From NCBI GenBank assembly GCA_049999765.1, contig JBNGIQ010009617.1:1-53566 (forward strand): DNA of 53,566 nucleotides. Direction: 5' to 3'. The position numbers and the translations under genes are program-made. The DNA is from Phaeoceros laevis (Eukaryota > Anthocerotophyta > Anthocerotopsida > Notothyladales). Positions within the stretch are counted from its first letter, which is position 1. Each line of letters opens with the position of its first letter. Positions 52,300-53,566 of this stretch are shown piece after piece. The notes under the pieces are model-generated. The model was given only the letters and a program-made list of their open reading frames with translations, had not been told where the DNA came from and ran no database searches.

Positions 52300-52500
52300 C
52301 AGGATCCCACTATTGGCTTCGAGCAAAATTGGCTTCGAGCAAACAGAGAACCTGATTGCTGGCAACAGTTTACGTGTGTACACCGTATGCAAGCCTGGAT
52401 GGCCAAGCCGTGGGGCAATCCTTTCAGTGTCCTCCCAGAATGCTGAGAAAATCGGTGGATCGTTCAACTTTGCACACAGAGCAGAAGTGGGCTTGGAGCT
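52300..52500 (-). pseudogene. F-box gene relic
   Basis: The minus strand encodes CAKLNDPPIFSAFWEDTERIAPRLGHPG, which lines up with the post-F-box part of the gene at 49.6 kb (SAF, two charged residues, ERIA, R-x-GH). The F-box itself and the rest are not recognised. Confidence 0.4.
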
Positions 52501-52503
52501 CAC

Positions 52504-53566
52504 ACTCTCTCTATCAGGGGTTCAGGCATCAGCTCCCAACACAGGTTTGACCATGAGTGGGCGTGCATTCTTGCACACCTCGTGGTCCACCTCCACCAAT
52601 CGTAACACCCATGATGGTGGCACATGTACATGTATGTGATGCGTTAGGTGCTGCAGAATATTGAGTAAGTTCCTGCCTGCATACGGTACACTAGACTGTT
52701 GCCAGTTATGCGGACAGGTGGCCGTTGTTCGTTCCTAAGCCCTGCGTTTGTTCGTTCCTAAGCCCTGCGTTTGCCTGCTCGTCCGTCCGTGGGACAATCG
52801 TTTTCACTTGGCGATGGAAGTTTTGACCTCTTATGTGGTTATACCGACACTGTAGCTTGGGGCAAAAGCCGCAAAACACCTCCCGACCCCTTAGAGAGAG
52901 GATGTCTGACAACAAGAAACTCGGTTACTGATCTTAAAATTCCAGAATGCTGAATTAGTGACTGCGGTTAGTGCAAGCAAACCGAGGCATATGGAGTTTG
53001 TAAAAGAACCATTGCGATTCAAATGTAGCTATCTTTTGTGGGCTGCAGGACTCGTAACCCGTTTCATTTCGCGTGATGGTTTTGAAAGGTTAACTTGAGG
53101 CTAGGAAGAGCGTGGTTCCAGCCAGAAGCAGACTGGTGGCCTCCCTATTCTTCACAGCGACCGTTGGGGATCAGGGAGCATACCCACCGAGTGCGAGTCT
53201 TGATGTTCGTGTCGAGGAGTGCTCATCATTTGACACCCCACATCTTTGGCTGCAACATTGAGTATACATGTCAACTTAATGAACAATAAAGATTCTACAA
53301 TCTAGTTCAAAATAGTAATTAAGAAAGTTGTATTTCCATGAATGTCTATAAAAAAATGTTAAAAACATGTGAGTAAAAGGGTTTTTGACATGGTTGTCAC
53401 ATGTTATCAATGCAGTGCTGGGAACGCGGACTTCACTATATTTTGGGAAGTCACTCTCCTTGTGATGGAGCTGATTTGAGCAAGCTTTTACACGAGATTG
53501 TAATTTGTAAGCAACTTTCGGTGGAGTTTTACAAAGTTTACAGACAATTCTTTTTTTCTGTATAGC
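52504..53566. other. No gene recognised
   Basis: A 23-bp direct repeat (GTTCGTTCCTAAGCCCTGCGTTT) at 52729-52773. Otherwise only short frames. AT-rich after 53280. Confidence 0.5.

Noticed and set aside
1-53566. CRISPR array, riboswitch, rRNA or tRNA genes
   Set aside because: No regular spacer-repeat pattern; tandem arrays are contiguous. I found no cloverleaf-like tRNA (apart from the tRNA-complementary primer site) and no rRNA-like stretch.

Overview
This window is plant nuclear DNA. The evidence is plant-type TTTAGGG telomere-like repeats, GT-AG introns of roughly 50-290 bp, a pentatricopeptide-repeat (PPR) relic of the plant PLS type, a TORNADO1-like Roco gene, and plant-type Ty1-copia, PIF/Harbinger, hAT, Mutator-like and CACTA-like elements. 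Relics of an axonemal dynein intermediate chain (about 23.7-23.9 kb) suggest a lineage with swimming sperm. The short introns and the PPR/F-box content suggest a seed-free land plant such as a lycophyte, but I cannot name the species. Two N-gaps (354-363 and 21248-21347) show this is a draft assembly, so some single-base frameshifts may be sequencing errors.

Layout. 0-3.7 kb: short tandem arrays and a three-frame broken unknown protein gene. 3.7-10.3 kb: a complete, very young Ty1-copia retrotransposon (235-bp LTRs with one mismatch, 5-bp target duplication, one 1549-aa gag-pol reading frame), inserted in or beside a CACTA-like element that ends at 11269. 11.3-14.5 kb: an unknown basic ORF, a probable Ty3/gypsy LTR start and degenerate repeats. 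14.5-18.2 kb: a MOG1/RanGRF homologue with several introns, then an intronless 897-codon P-loop NTPase plus PD-(D/E)xK nuclease of the Crinkler-effector type. 18.5-23.2 kb: a transporter relic, a C5-cytosine methyltransferase relic ending in a hairpin, a Myb/SANT-like gene, and a PIF/Harbinger transposase that has lost its catalytic core. 23.6-24.8 kb: relics of dynein intermediate chain and PPR genes. 25-31.8 kb (minus): a large LRR-ROC-COR (Roco) gene with frameshifts. 31.8-41 kb: decayed genes (LamG-like, PPR-derived, ULP/SENP-like SUMO protease, zinc-binding dehydrogenase, coiled coil, WD40/STRAP-like). 42.2-45 kb: a hAT relic containing a nested 551-bp hAT-type MITE with a perfect 8-bp target duplication, then a further inverted-repeat element. 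46.0-48.3 kb: an element with 198-bp terminal inverted repeats carrying a SWIM zinc-finger gene (Mutator-like). 49.6-51.0 kb: an F-box gene with two in-frame minisatellites. The last 2.5 kb holds repeats and an F-box relic.

There is no operon-like logic. The window is a transposon-rich graveyard around a few long reading frames: copia gag-pol, the Crinkler-like NTPase-nuclease, the Roco gene and the F-box gene. The items most worth following up are the Crinkler-like gene beside the MOG1 gene, the methyltransferase/Myb/Harbinger cluster, the Roco gene with its 386-residue internal module repeat carrying a CxCxxC motif, and the nested hAT MITE.
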